Shown: positions 32,611-45,466, counted from the first letter of the stretch. The stretch is 64,000 nt of DNA from Talpa occidentalis (GCF_014898055.3 NW_023600993.1:21339048-21403047); one strand, 5' to 3'. The notes: generated by a model not told the origin, from the sequence alone. A program made the numbers and translations.

Positions 32611-35600
32611 ATTTTTCTCTTGGAGACACTGGTATATGGTATCGAGTATTGAAAAAATCTCTTATTTCCCCTTCCTACTTTCTTGTATAGCTTGCTAGAC
32701 CTTGGGGCAAATGTCATCCTGACCTCAGGAATAGGCCACCTTGTACAGAGCACAGGTCTTTTATGGTTCCATGTTCACAGTGAATTAGAATTTTCAGTAA
32801 TTGATAACCTTTAAAGAACAGCATCTCTTGGAGCTGATGAAACCACAGAATTAATTTCAAATGGTTGCTGCACTGTGTCCGTGAGGGCATAGGGGCCTGA
32901 TAAAGGTTAGGAAATACACATGGCGACTCTCAGCAGGACTTTTTTTGCACAGCAAACATGTAAAAATTTAGAGACCTAGTCAAGCACATACTATTTATTT
33001 CGATTTTAATATATATTCTCCTATGAACAAGCTGGGATCCCGGGAGCATCTGCCTTATTTTACTGTTGTACATTTTTTATTTGACACTTCAATATCGCCT
33101 TTGGTATTGTTGTCTAATACACTTCATTATCTTAAAGTGTGTTATATCCTGAGTGTGACAGCATATTTGCCACTGTACAGTGTAAGAAGATAGCTCCACG
33201 TGGTGTGCTGGCGGTCGTCCTTTGTCAGCTCCCTTTGGGTGGCTCAGAGTAAGCAGCAGGGGCAAGGTGGGTTCCAGCAGGTGCAGGGAGCCTACCTGTG
33301 TCTCGTCTTTCCACCTTTCCAGAATCTGTACCAATGGTCTCTTTGGACATCACAGAAGTCCTGAAGGACTATTCCTCTTCCTCTTCTTCCTCTCCCTTAT
33401 CCCTCCTACCTGAATCTAGAGGGAATCATCAAAAGCATGGACTGTGTATTCTGACTGCTTGTGATCAAATCCAACTTCTTCCCACATTTATTTTATTTTA
33501 ATATTAAGTTATGTATGCCGGGGCATGCTGGGGCTGACTTGCACAAGCCTGGAAGAGCTAATTTTCAGATCTCTTGCAAGTTCATGTTTTATGTTGTCAT
33601 GTTAGCAGCTCACAAGCAGCCATGATTGAAATAGGTACACAATGAAAACTGGTATATTCTATAGACCAGGACTTTTTATTTCTTTTCCTCTTTTCTCCTC
33701 CCCTTCTCTACCTCTTCCCTTTCTTTCCTTTCTGTTCCCTTCTCTTTTCTGGAGAGTCAGCTTATCGGCACTATGAACAAAATACATATTATACTAAATG
33801 GCCAATGGCATGTTCCTTGTAATACATAATTATGATATTTCAATACATCCATACATTTATTATCATTATTATTATTATTACTCAGATGAGGTATAGAGTA
33901 TTAAAAAAATATTTCCTGGTTCAATGATTCCCACATGAGATAATCACTGTTTTGCCTTTGATGATCATCTGTTAATTTTTTTCCTTGAAATTTGTTGGAA
34001 ATCATAATAAGTATGTCCTCTTACATATGACTTATTATGTTCAAGCGTATGTCCATGAGTCATGTATGTGTCTATAAGTATCTGTGTTTTATTCTTTCAT
34101 GTGTGATAGATCCAGTGTATTTTGTGGCAGCTTATAATCATAGGTACCACCAAAGAACTGGATGTGTACTTGAGCTGAGATGTGCTGTAAGTGTAAAATG
34201 TACACTAGACTTTCAAGAACTGTAAAAAGGAATATCCTAGCTTTTGGTGGCTGTTGGCCATCCTGGACATTCCTTGACTTATGGATCACATCGTTATTTT
34301 ATTTTCCATATCTAGAAGTTCTGTTCTTTATCACATATTCAGTTCTCTAGTGGAATTTTTATCATAATTTTGATTTTCTTGACACCTCTTTTATTTTGCC
34401 ATTGCTATTGATGTCTTCTGGTGTTTGAGTATTTTTGTTACCTTTCATTTATCTCCTGGTCTTCTTTTAATATTTAATCATGGTTTACTGAATATTTGAC
34501 ACATATTTAACACATATTTAAAGCTTTATAGATCCTGTTATCCTTTTTCTGAGATGTTATGTTGGCATGGGCAGAGGGAAGACAACTCAGCTAAGGCTCA
34601 AACTGCCTCAATGTCAGTTGCAGCTTTTATATGACTCAATCTACCTTTACTTCTGAACTTCCAACCTTTGAATCCTTCAGGTGTCCCACCTGAAAAACCT
34701 GAAATAGTTGTGAGGGCCTTATTTTTTAATTTTAAAGTTAATTTTAATTTTCCCAGTGCCATATGACTGTTAAGAACTTCTCTGTCCTTTTCAGTTTTTC
34801 CTTCTTTCTACTTGGCTTCTTTGTATTTATTCAGCACAACTTGAGAACCATAGCTGCCTCAAGGGCACAACTTGTTCTTAGAGGTGGAACGCTTCTCTTT
34901 ACACACTTACTCCCTCAACCTCTTCTAATTTGGCAGCTCCAATGCCATTTTTGTCTCAGCAGCAACCATGAGATTGTCAGAAGATCTGCTGGTTTCTCTG
35001 CCATTTTTGTGGCTGACAATCTGCCAGGCTTATTAGTTTCTCCTTCTGCACCACAAATTGGCAAATGACCCAAGGGAAAAGTATGCACAGAAAGTTCGGC
35101 TCATCTCAAGGATAGTTCTTTCTATTATCTTGGCCTCAGCAGTCCTAACTTTCCTTGGCAGGTCCTGCTAGCTCCAAACAGATGTTTTGTCATCTGCTTT
35201 TTCTAGTTGGGAGTTTTGTTTGTCTTCTCTCAACTTTAGAAGTGGGGTTGTAAGTTAGTATTTTAATTAATTTCATTTATAAGCATCATATCCTATTCTT
35301 TCCCTCACTGAAACCCTTGAATATGTGCTTTGCAGTATAAATAGGAAATTCTTCTCTCTCCTTGGCCCATGAACCCAACAATACTCATTAAGAAAATGCA
35401 GAATGATATATAATGGAATCTCATTTCCAGTGCAAATGTTACTAGAAGCTAAAGCTGATTCCAGGGTAAGTCCTGTCACCTTGCTTGACTCTTTGATGGC
35501 TTATTAAAAATATACAGGCTTTAATTTATTCCAGTATCCACCAACCAACATTGTGTTTTAAACCCCAAGGCTCACTAGCTGTAACTATTACCTCTAGCCT

Positions 35601-35936
35601 CTGATTTGACCTAATTCCTTGCTACTAATCTCAACTTTATTCTCTGATATGCTAACAACTTCAGTCCATTCTATATTGATGTTTGCTTTGCAAACTGGCT
35701 AGAATTCTCTCCATGTTGCTTACTAACTGATCCAGACTAAATTCAAGTTTGAATTTTGGTCAAAACTATTTTATTCTGCCACAAATTAGTTTGTACCAAA
35801 AGAGTAAGTTTTGAGAGTTGAGTGTCATATTCTGTGCACCTAAGTTTCAACCTATGTGTTAGGTCTATCAAAGGTGACTTCCTTGGTTGTTGAATGACTG
35901 CTACAGATGATGGGTCTTAGGTGTCCCAAATATGGG
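32611..35936. other. SINE-free sequence, mostly unassigned
   Basis: No gene seen. A pyrimidine-rich tract lies at 33672-33750 (ctttcctttctgttccctt). The T-rich part at about 34300-34560 may be old L1-type sequence (tcttttaatatttaatcatgg). The rest is unassigned. Confidence 0.4.
33672..33750. repeat. Polypyrimidine tract
   Basis: Nearly pure C/T over about 80 bases, non-repetitive in unit. Confidence 0.8.
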
Positions 35937-35952
35937 AGGAACTATACATATT

Positions 35953-36241
35953 TTTAAAGATTTATTTATTTATTTATTCATTAATTCATTTATTTATTTA
36001 TACAAGAACCAGGGTACAGGCCAGATGCATGGGAGGGTGAGAGGATTTACCAGACAGAGCAAGGAACAGAACAGGCAGACGGGCAAAATACACTGCTAGG
36101 GGGAACAGTGGGCAAGACAGGAGAGATCTGCTGCACCATGTGGGACCCTCCCTGGCCAGCCAGGATTGAACTGGCGTTGCAGAGTCTGGGTGACAGCTTC
36201 ACAGTGCTGCGCTCAATGGCCTGCGCCACCAGGGGAGGCCC
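35953..36241 (-). mobile_element. tRNA-derived SINE, type C, nested in the next SINE's tail
   Basis: Long (TTTA)n tail, body caggccagatgcatgggagg, head caccaggggaggccc. A short duplication atttttaaa lies at 35950 and 36243. It sits in the A-rich tail of the type B SINE that follows. Confidence 0.9.
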
Positions 36242-36517
36242 GATTTTTAAATTTTTTTTATAGATTTATTTATGCTTACAAGAACTGGGGTACAGGCCAG
36301 AGGTGCAGGAGGTAAGAAGATTCATCAGAGACAGAGTGGGGAGCAGAACAGGCAGATCTACTGAAATACAATGCTGATGGGAGCAGTGGGCTATACAGGA
36401 GAGGTCTGCAGTGCCCTGTGGGTAACCTCCCTGGCCGGGGATCGAACTTGTGCTGCAGTGGTTGTGAAGAGCTTCATAGTGATGCATCTTAACCCCTTGC
36501 ACTGCCAGGGAGGCCCC
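36242..36517 (-). mobile_element. tRNA-derived SINE, type B, host of nested SINE
   Basis: Tail tagatttatttatgc, body aggccagaggtgcaggagg, head actgccagggaggcccc. The outer duplication aggaactatacatatt (35937-35952) versus aggactatacatatt (36518-36532) encloses both SINEs, so this copy inserted first. Confidence 0.92.
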
Positions 36518-36834
36518 AGGACTATACATATTATACTCAGGAAATTTTAGATTAGATATAATCCCTTTTAGATCCCATCTAAGAAAATGAAAAAAGATGT
36601 TATGATGAATACCTACTATAGCTACATGTTTCTATGTATTTTACCCCACTATTTTCAGTTGATGAATATCCATTGGAATAGCCAATGATGTTTAATAATG
36701 TAAAGGCACAAAAAAATTATTGGCAAATATTCTCTTCAGGTTTTACCTGAAAACTATTTAATAGCAAGTGAGCATTTATATTACTATGACGAATTTAAAT
36801 AAATGCTTACTCATAGATATTAAGTAAGCAAGTT

Positions 36835-37325
36835 GATCAATTTTTACAAATGAATACACTCACATTACCCATTTTCTGTCAAGAATGGAAATATTTATAT
36901 CGCCTCTGAGCATTTCCTTGTGTCCATTAAGTCAAGTTCCTTCCACCCACTGCTTTGGCCCAGGAACAAACACTGATTTTACTTCATTTATACTGGATTA
37001 GATTTGTCCATTTTAGAAATTTATGTAAATATAATTATACAGTATATATTGTTTTATTTCTGGATTCTTTTTATCATGAGTTCATTCATATTATATAGAT
37101 TAATAGTTTATTTTCCTTATTAGTACTAAGTAGTACGCCACAATATAAATACACTCTTAATTGTCTGTTCCCCTATTAGATGGCAATTGAACTTGTCCAG
37201 ATTTGAGTTGTTATGAATGCCTTTGATAAAGATTTATATATGAAGCTATTTTATATACTCATATGAAGTGCACTTCTCTGAATAAATACCTAGGAATGGA
37301 ATCAGGGGATCCCATTCTATAATCT
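36835..37325 (-). mobile_element. Old L1 3' fragment (antisense)
   Basis: Antisense L1 landmarks: gtaaatataattatacagta, agtactaagtagtacgccac, ttgttatgaatgcctttgat, aataaatacctaggaatgga. Decayed and non-coding. Confidence 0.75.
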
Positions 37326-37535
37326 ACAGAGCAGGTGGATGTTTACCTTATAAAGACATGCCTATATTAATAATATCCTACATGTTGAAATGAATCTACT
37401 ATTCATATAGAATGTTATTCATATAATCATTATAGAGAATATCTTCCTTTTATTTTGAAGCCTGTCTGTATTTTCATATTTGAAGGGTGTTTTTACCTTG
37501 CTTCATAATCTTGTCTGACAGTCCGTTTGTTTTTT

Positions 37536-37793
37536 TTAAGATTTATTTATTTATTTATACAAGCACTGGGTACAGTCAGAAGCACGGGAGGGTGAGAGGA
37601 TTCACCAGAGCCAGAGTGGGGAACAGAACAGGCAGACTGACGAAATACACTGCTGAGGGGAGCAGTGGGTATGGCAGGAGAGGTCTGCACGACATGTGGG
37701 ACCCTCACTGGAGGCTGGGGATCGAACCAGTGCTGCAGAGGCTGCGGGCAGCTTTGCAGCCCAGCGCTCAACCCTGCGCTACCAAGGGAGGCC
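37536..37793 (-). mobile_element. tRNA-derived SINE, type A
   Basis: Body gggtacagtcagaagcacgg, B-box ggggatcgaaccag, head gctaccaagggaggcccc. Imperfect duplication cagtccgtttgtttt (37519) versus cagtctctgtttttt (37794). A 147-codon ORF spanning it (37487-37930) is SINE-derived. Confidence 0.94.
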
Positions 37794-37799
37794 CCAGTC

Positions 37800-39390
37800 T
37801 CTGTTTTTTAATTGGAATGTTTAGTCTACCTCAATTCAATGTAATCATTAATATGTTTCTGTTTAAGTCTACCAGTTTAGCATCTGATTTATGCTTGTTC
37901 CATCTGTTATTTACTACTTTTCTGCTTTGATGGAATTAATCAAATAAATCAACATACTCCATTTGATCTCCTTTATCCATCTTTTGGTTATGGACTGCTC
38001 TCTCTTTTTTTTTTTAAGTGGATGCCTTATAGCAGCCATTAAAACACATCCTAGAGGTTAAATTAAGTACTTTTTTTTTGTAAATAAAGCTTTATTGTAA
38101 CACAGTCATGATCATTCATTTACATATTATGTATTACTGCTTTTGTAAAAGTAGGACTGAATAGTTGTGACAGAGATCATATACCTTCTGAATTCCAATC
38201 TATTTACTATTTTGCCATTTACAGGAAACTTTTGTCAACTCCTGTTTTAATCTAAGGATTAAAAAATATGCATCTTTAATTGATCACAGTCTACTTCAGA
38301 AAACATTCCACTACTGTACAATGTAAGACACTTACCAAAGTGTATGTCCAATTACCGCACTCTGACACTTTGTGCTCTTGCTGTCACATATATACCTCTA
38401 CATATGCTATACAACTCACAATAGATTTTCAATAGTTTTACTCTAATCTATATTTTAAAAGAATTAATGTTACAGTGAAAATCTTCTGGGGATGAATTTC
38501 TTTAGCTTTTGTCTGTCTGAAAATGTCTTTAATTTCCTTCTATTTTGAAAGATTTTTTCTATGGGTAAAAAATTCTAGATTGACAATTTTTTTTTCTTTC
38601 AGTGTTGTAAATATCTCTTCCCATTACCTTTTTGCCTCTATAGTTTCTGATGAGAAATCATCCATTACTTTTATCACTGTTGCGTATGTGTGAATTATGT
38701 CTGCTTCTTTTGACTGCATTCTAAATTTTCCTTAATCGTGGTTTTCATGTTTTTCCTCTCTGTCATTTACTTTGTATTTATCCTGTCTGGAGTTCACTGA
38801 GCTTCTTGCATCTGCATTACACTGATGCTGGAAAATTTTTCATTATATTCAAAATTTTTTTGTCTGTTTCATTCTTTTCCTTTTCTCCTTAGAGACTGCA
38901 GTTACACACATCAAATTATTTGATATTGTCTAAAATATCTCAGATACTGTTTTTATTTTATGTTGTATTCTTTTTCTCTTCATATTTTAGCTTGGATAAT
39001 TTCTCTTGAGCAGTCTATAAATTCATGTATTTTTTTTATCCTGTGCTGGGTCTAGTCTGCTACTAATCCCACCTAAATAATTTTTCTAATTTTATATTTT
39101 TAATTTTAAAATGTATATTTGGCTCATTTATATAGCTTTCATCTTTTAATTTCTCATCTGCTTTTCCGGCATATACTTTAACATATTTGTCATAGCCACT
39201 TTAATGTTTCTATTTGACAGTTCAACATATATGCTGTTGGTGTTCTATTAACTATGAACTAATTTTAACAATATCAAAAATATTAACTATTTTCTCTCTT
39301 GATGATGGTTATACTTTCTTGACTTTTCATGAATCTCTATTTAATTTTGAACATATAAAAATAGAAAAGTAGAAACTAAAGAAAATAATA
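37800..39390 (-). mobile_element. Old L1-type (L1M-like) fragment
   Basis: T-rich antisense L1-type landmarks: attggaatgtttagtctacc, gtctgaaaatgtctttaatt, ttctagattgacaattttt, gtttctgatgagaaatcatc, ctggagttcactgagcttct. A hAT relic (38072-38245) is inserted in it. Confidence 0.72.
38072..38245 (-). repeat. hAT-like non-autonomous DNA transposon relic
   Basis: tttgtaaataaagctttatt, aacacagtcatgatcattca, gtgacagagatcatatacc and ttgtcaactcctg match, in reverse, the same family as 56222-56395. The exact family name is not assigned. Confidence 0.7.
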
Positions 39391-40403
39391 TTTATGCTCA
39401 GAAAAATATACTTCTGTCAAACTACAGTGTGTATGTATGCATGTTGGGGTGAAGTCTTGTGGTAAGTTAATTTAGTTAGCAGTTGTGTCTCAATTTAGTT
39501 ACTAACCACATTTGTGCCTCAGTTCTCATCTATTGTTGCATGTCAGCAGACTATGCATATCTACACTTTGTGTATTTATGCAGGTTCTATGTTGATAATG
39601 TGTCCCCACCAACCCCAGATGTATGTGATCCAAGCAGGGCATAATTGTAAGTTTAATATGTTTGGATCTTACACTTCAAGCCTCAGTACATATTCATATC
39701 AAGGGATTTCTTTTAGCTGCTTCTTCAGCAACAGATAGCCACCCTCCTGGTGTTTAGTAAAGGCCTAGTGTTGGCGTTGGGTTTCTTTTCATCCCTCTGC
39801 AAATACTGACTTAAGCTAAGACAGTGGGAAAGAGTCCCCTTGGTGCTCCAATTTCTGTTCCAGTGGTAGACAACTATGATACTTAGTAGTGAGGCTCAAC
39901 TTGCATTGGCACATTGCCCACACATTGCTGGGCTGCCCTACAATTTCACTATTACCTTTTCTCAGTTCTCTTGCCATACTTCCAGCTTCTCTAATGAATA
40001 CTCATGAAGGTCTTGGAAAATAATTGGCAGAGGGTGTCAAGACAGCCCTATCATCTGGGTCTCCCTCAATAAGCGTGCCAGTCCACACATACCCTTATCA
40101 TATGCTTTGAAAGGTTAGCAGTTTTCTTCTTGACTGTATTTACAATGGCTTTTTTTCTTTCTTCTACTCATTTAGGGAAGAAAGTGGCCATGATTCTTTT
40201 CTACAAGTCTCATTGCATTTAATTTTCAGTTCAATGGATTTTGGTTCTTGTTTGCTTGCTTTTTATTATTATTTTTTGAAGCTTCAGTTCTCTAAGCAGT
40301 TTTTTTTAACTTTGTTTTCTGTGTATTATCTTTGTTCTCCTTTTGTTAGAGTGGGAGAAAATTTATCTTATGATTTTTTCTATCCTCAACATAAGTGGGA
40401 CTT
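39391..40403. other. Non-coding sequence, possibly old L1-type
   Basis: No gene. The part at 39480-39720 may continue the old L1-type sequence, but I cannot confirm it. Confidence 0.35.
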
Positions 40404-40417
40404 CATAAGTGCTTTTT

Positions 40418-40725
40418 TTTTTTTTAAATATTTTATTTTATTATTTTTTTTTTAAGATTTATTTATTTGTGTATACATACAAACACCGGGTACAGTCAGA
40501 AGCGCAGGAGGGTGAGAGAATTCACCAGAGCCAGAGCGGGGAGCAGAGCAGGCAGAAGGACCGAAGTACACTGCTGAGGGGAGCAGCGGGCGGCAGGAGA
40601 GGTCTGCGCGCCATATGGGACCCTCCTCCTGTGGCCGGGGAGCAGCCGGGAATCGAACCAGAGCTGCAGAGGCTGCAGGCAGCTTCCCAACCCAGCGCTC
40701 AACCGCTGCGCCACCGGGGAGGCCC
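40418..40725 (-). mobile_element. tRNA-derived SINE, type A, well preserved
   Basis: Perfect 14-bp duplication cataagtgcttttt at 40404-40417 and 40726-40739. CpGs largely kept in the head (caaccgctgcgccaccgggg). The sense-strand tail runs through TCTTA plus a long A/T tract. Confidence 0.96.
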
Positions 40726-40739
40726 CATAAGTGCTTTTT

Positions 40740-41771
40740 AATGACACTACCTCAGGAGGTCAGAGTAATATACTTAGGATGCAATTTGAGGTCCACATGA
40801 TAATCCTTTGGTGGTGATATTTAATCAGTTCCAAAGGGTGGGGATAGAGTGGAAACTGGATTTTTTTTAACTGTGTCCTTTCTCCTTCACCACTTCTGCT
40901 CTGTGTAGCCAACTGTAGTGCATGCCTCATTTGAAACCTATCCCTTTGCAGTCCTGGCAGGGCATTGTTTTACAGATTGAAACTGAAATGTGTGAGGCAG
41001 AAGAAAAGAAGGTAGAGTTCCTTGGTAGAAAAACTTGCCATGCTCTTGAGAAGATGAGATGAAGAATATGTTCCTAATACTAGCTCTGGGCATAATTTTG
41101 GCTTCTGCTCATAAAGACTTGTTCCAAACACTGTCTATCTCACCCCTGTGGCATTTAGTTGGAACAACTTGAAAAAGTGGAATGGATGAGTTCAAGATTC
41201 ACTGGAATTTGAACATGTTGTTCTAGGATTGCCAAAGCTGGCTTTTGAGATCATTAAATTTTATTTTTTATAAAGACATCAATTCAGTGGTCATGAAAAA
41301 GACTTACTGTTTTAAATGATAATTGACTCAAATGATTTGTTTACACAAAAATAACACAGTTCCTTGACATGAGAATATAAATGCTGATATGAATTCCATA
41401 TAATTACAGTTTTTTTTCCATCTAAATTTAGAATCCTACTAAAATAGCTATTGCCTTGAATGCTCTGATACCAAGCTTCTTCTTTGCTGAACTTATGACA
41501 TATTTATTTAATCATCTTAATTTTTTAAATTCCCATTGTCTTTATTCTAACTAGCAGTTCCCAAATTGTTATTTAAGAGCTCCTGAAACTCCCCTTTCAG
41601 AGAGTCCACAAGTCAGCACACTTTTTGTGATAATACCAGGATAATCTATGATTTTTTCACTTTTTTCACTCACATGTATGCAGTGAAGTTTCCCAAAGGC
41701 CACATAATGCATGGTGATGTCAGTACTTTGTCAGCTAGTAGAATATGTCCTTGTGCATGCGTTGTTTTTAA
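40740..41771. other. Non-coding sequence, unassigned
   Basis: No gene or named repeat. Confidence 0.4.
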
Positions 41772-41787
41772 AAAATTCTCAATTTTA

Positions 41788-42056
41788 GGGCCTCCCTCGT
41801 GGTGCAAGGGGTTAAGCATCGAACTATGAAGCAATCCGAAGGCTCTGCAGCACTAGTTTGATCCCCGGCTGACCAGGGAGCTATCCATGTGGCACAGCAT
41901 ACCTCTCCTATCTCACTGCTGCTCCTCTCAGCAGTGTATTTCAGTCATTCTGCCTGTTCTGTTCCCCACTCTGTTTTTGGTGGACCCTCTCACCCCCTGC
42001 ATCTCTGGCCTGTGCCCCAGCTCTTGTATGCATAAATAAATAAATCTTTAAAAAAG
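41788..42056 (+). mobile_element. tRNA-derived SINE, type B
   Basis: Plus-strand copy starting gggcctccctcgtggtgc and ending ataaataaataaatcttta. Duplication ttctcaatttt at 41776-41786 and 42057-42067. It faces the minus-strand SINE pair 170 bp downstream. Confidence 0.95.
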
Positions 42057-42227
42057 TTCTCAATTTTGATATTGCATTTGGTAAATGTTGATACATATAG
42101 CCCACATAAGCAATAGCTCTTTGGGGTCCTCAGTGATTTTTTAAAACATAGTGTGGTATTGAAACCTGAGAGCTAGATAAGTGTTATAACAAAATGTAGA
42201 AAAGGAAGCTATCTATTTATTTATTTA

Positions 42228-42518
42228 TTATTTATTTTTTTGTATTTTATTTTTTAAATATTTATTTATTTATTTATACAAGCACTGGGTACAGTCAGAA
42301 GCACGGGAGGGTGAGAGAATTCACCAGAGCCCAGAGCGGGGAACAGAAAAGGCAGACTGATGAAGAAATACACTGCTGAGGGGAGCAGCGGGCGCAGCAG
42401 GAGAGGTCTGTCGTGTCATGTAGGACCCTCTCCAGTGGCCAGGGATTGAACCAGCGCTGCAGAGGCTGCGGGCAGCTTCGTAGCCCAGCGCTCAACTGCT
42501 GCACCACCAGGGGAGGCC
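42228..42518 (-). mobile_element. tRNA-derived SINE, type A, nested in the next SINE's tail
   Basis: Duplication ctatttatttattt at 42213 and 42519 consists of SINE-tail sequence, showing insertion into the tail of the type B copy to the right. Body gggtacagtcagaagcacgg, head caccaccaggggaggcc. Confidence 0.92.
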
Positions 42519-42533
42519 CTATTTATTTATTTT

Positions 42534-42794
42534 TAAAAAGATTTATTTATTTATGCATACAAGAACTGGGGCACAGGCCAGAGTGGGTGTGTGTGTGAGA
42601 GAACCCACCAGAGACAGAGTGGGGTACAGAGCAGGCAGACTGACTGAAATACACTGCTGAGGGGAGCAGCGGGCAAGTCATGAGAGGTCTCCTGTGCCAT
42701 GTGGGTAGCAACCTGGCCAGGATCCAACTTGTGCTGCAGTGGCTGCGGATAGCTTCATAGTGCTGTGTTTAACCCCTTGCACCACCAGAGAGGC
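42534..42794 (-). mobile_element. tRNA-derived SINE, type B, host of nested SINE
   Basis: Tail aaaaagatttatttattt, body acaggccagagtgggtgtg, head caccaccagagaggc. Its target duplication is weak (aaggaagctat versus aaaaagctgat). Confidence 0.9.
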
Positions 42795-42805
42795 GACAAA
42801 AAGCT

Positions 42806-42895
42806 GATATTTTAAAGTGCAAGAATATTTTAAATATTTTAAAGTGCAAATATTTTAAATTTAAAATATTTTAAAGCAAATATTAGAAGTGCAAG
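42806..42895. repeat. AT-rich direct/inverted repeat cluster
   Basis: Repeated units of atattttaaagtgcaa and the palindromic tattttaaatttaaaata, of local-slippage origin. Confidence 0.7.
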
Positions 42896-43401
42896 TTCAC
42901 TATATAGTCTCCTTTAAACTGGGAAGGGAGAAGAAGAGCATATAATCACAGCACATATATACATGCTATTCGTGACCCTAGTGACTTGGTATTTATTCTG
43001 ATGTTGCAAAACTCTGGTTTCTGTTGTGCTAAACTTTCTATATCATTGCTTTATTCCAAGGACATGTTTAGCCCAAAGCCTCTCTCCACTGTGCCTGGTC
43101 AATGGAGCATTTTCACATGCCACTGCATAACAGGTTCCAGTGTGAAGAACTAAAAGAAGCTGGGGTTTGGTATGGAAATCTACTCTGTCTCTGAGAGCAT
43201 CTGTATTTTGGGTCTTGTCTCCTAGGGGAATTTACATGCTGAGAAAACACCGAGTAACGAATACTGTCAAAGAGAACGCATTGCCTTCCCTTTCTCCATG
43301 CCTATTGATGATCATTATTTGATAATACACAGGTAGTTTCATATGAATGAAGAAAAGGTTCCTAAGATCAATCCAAAATGCTCACCTCTAGTGTGGTAGT
43401 T

Positions 43402-43681
43402 TTTTTTTTTTTTTAAGATTTATTTATTTATGCATAGAAGAACTGGGGTACAGGCCAGAGTTGCCTGGGGGTGGGTGGGTGAGAGGATTCACCAGACACA
43501 GAATGGGGAACAGAACAGGCAGACTGACTGAAATACACTGCTGAGGGGAGCAGCAGGTGAGTCAGGAGTGGTCAGCTGCACCATGTGGATTGCTCCTTGG
43601 CCGGCCAAGGATTGATCTTGTGCTGCAGAGGCTGCGGATTGCTTCATAGTGCGGTGCTTAACCCCTTGCATCACCAGGGAC
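43402..43681 (-). mobile_element. tRNA-derived SINE, type B
   Basis: Perfect 14-bp duplication ctagtgtggtagtt at 43388-43401 and 43682-43695. T-run tail then aagatttatttattt. The head ends at 'caccagggac', a few bases short of the usual start. Confidence 0.95.
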
Positions 43682-43695
43682 CTAGTGTGGTAGTT

Positions 43696-45296
43696 CATGG
43701 ACATGGAGTTAATGGATGATGCCTCTAATTTCTGCATCTTTGTCTTTGATCTCTAAGTTTGTCATATGAGACACAGTTTTACAAAGATTGGGAAGAATAA
43801 TGTTTTCTAAATTCTGCTAACACAAATCATATCAATTTTTTAAATAACATTTAATTATTTTTTGTGAGTTCCAGTTTCTTTTGCTCTTCATAAAATTACC
43901 CCTTGAATGTTAAAAATTTCCCCGAAGTACAAGTCTAAAATATAAAACGTTTAGGTAAATGAAGTTAAGTGACATTCTCCTGAGATCATGATTAATGGTT
44001 TCTTATAATCTTTGCAGACCTCCAACTTGCTTTTTGCTCCAATAGTTACAATGTTCATTCTTCATATTTATAAATAAAATATATTCTTTTCTCTTGAGGT
44101 TAATTTTAGGCATTTAAGTTAAAACAACTAAATGAGGTTTTTAAAATGTTCTTTCAAAATAAATTAGTCATACATAAAAATATAATTTGCTGCTTTATAT
44201 ATTATAGTAGATGATTGTTTTTAATCCAATAATTATGATATTAAACCTGAATATTTTAGAATAGAAATATGTCCCTTAGTTTTCTAGGTAATTTTAAGCA
44301 TTCACATTTAAGTGCCTATCTGAATCTTTCCCAAATGCTCTTCAAAAATATATTAACCAAATACTACTAATCTGTGAATTATTTTATTGATATCATAACA
44401 TAATTACAGATTCAACAGCAAATAAGTGTATGGAAGAGATATTGGCAGCATTAGAGAACATTTAAGGTTCTAAGAAGTAAGATTCAAGTTGGAAACGTCG
44501 GTAAATACTTTCACTCCCTGTTAATCACTGAATTGAATTTACAAATACAGTATAGCATACTTGGCCATGCCAGTTACCTGTGCTATTATTCCCTAGTCAT
44601 TACCCATAAAGCCATGACATTTTTATTATAAATGCAATGGTTACTTTGTTTATACATACATTTTTGTGCTACCTCTATGTGTATGATTATGCTATGAAAA
44701 TAATTTCTTTACTATGGTCTGTGTTAGATCACAGATGCTATTATACAGCTGTAGCTTTACAGAAATTACTTTTTGAAAATAAATATGTATTGGGACAGAT
44801 ATTTTCCCTACCTGAGATTATATGATTGGCATAGGGGACTCAAAAGTATATTTTATTCAGATAAAATACAAAATTTGCTAGTTGCATGTTCTTATGTACT
44901 TTTGCAAAATAAACAAAATTGCTGAATTTTAAAGAATCTGACTTGAACATTTTCCTATTTGTCACAACTGACAAAATCTGTAGCTGAAGAATGTCAATAG
45001 GGAATAACACAAAAAAGGTGCCTTGTGGTTTCTATTCCTATTATTATTGCTCCTGCTTTGTAGAATAGACTTATTCTCAGGAAAGAAATTGAGGTGTATG
45101 ATGCAAATAAAAGGTGAACCAATAACCTAATGTGTAAGATACAGGGGACTTTAAAATCGAGGATGATCTGGTCTTCAGGTCAGTGGTGCTAAGAGTGCTT
45201 TCTTACATCTAATTCATCTTTCTCCTGTGGTCAAGACTTCAGTATGTAAGAATGGATTTCATAGGGTACTTGATATGAAGTGTGTAACTTGTACCT
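43696..45296. other. AT-rich non-coding sequence, unassigned
   Basis: No gene or named repeat in 1.6 kb. Confidence 0.4.
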
Positions 45297-45412
45297 TTAC
45301 ATTTTTTAAGTATTTAAATTTTTTAAATTTATATATATTATAAATTAAATTTATAATTAATTTTATAAATTTATAAAATTTATAAATTTATAAATTAATT
45401 TATATATATTAT
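45297..45412. repeat. Palindrome-rich AT tract
   Basis: About 115 bp almost purely A/T with overlapping ttataaatttataa-type inverted units. The SINE at 45429 inserted next to it. Confidence 0.85.
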
Positions 45413-45428
45413 ATCATTGTTCATTTTT

Positions 45429-45434
45429 TTAAAA

Positions 45435-45466
<32 letters not shown>

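Noticed and set aside
37487..37930. 147-codon plus-strand ORF, the longest seen
   Set aside because: It runs through the type A SINE at 37536-37793 on the antisense strand. Similar peptides appear at every SINE copy, so it is repeat-derived.
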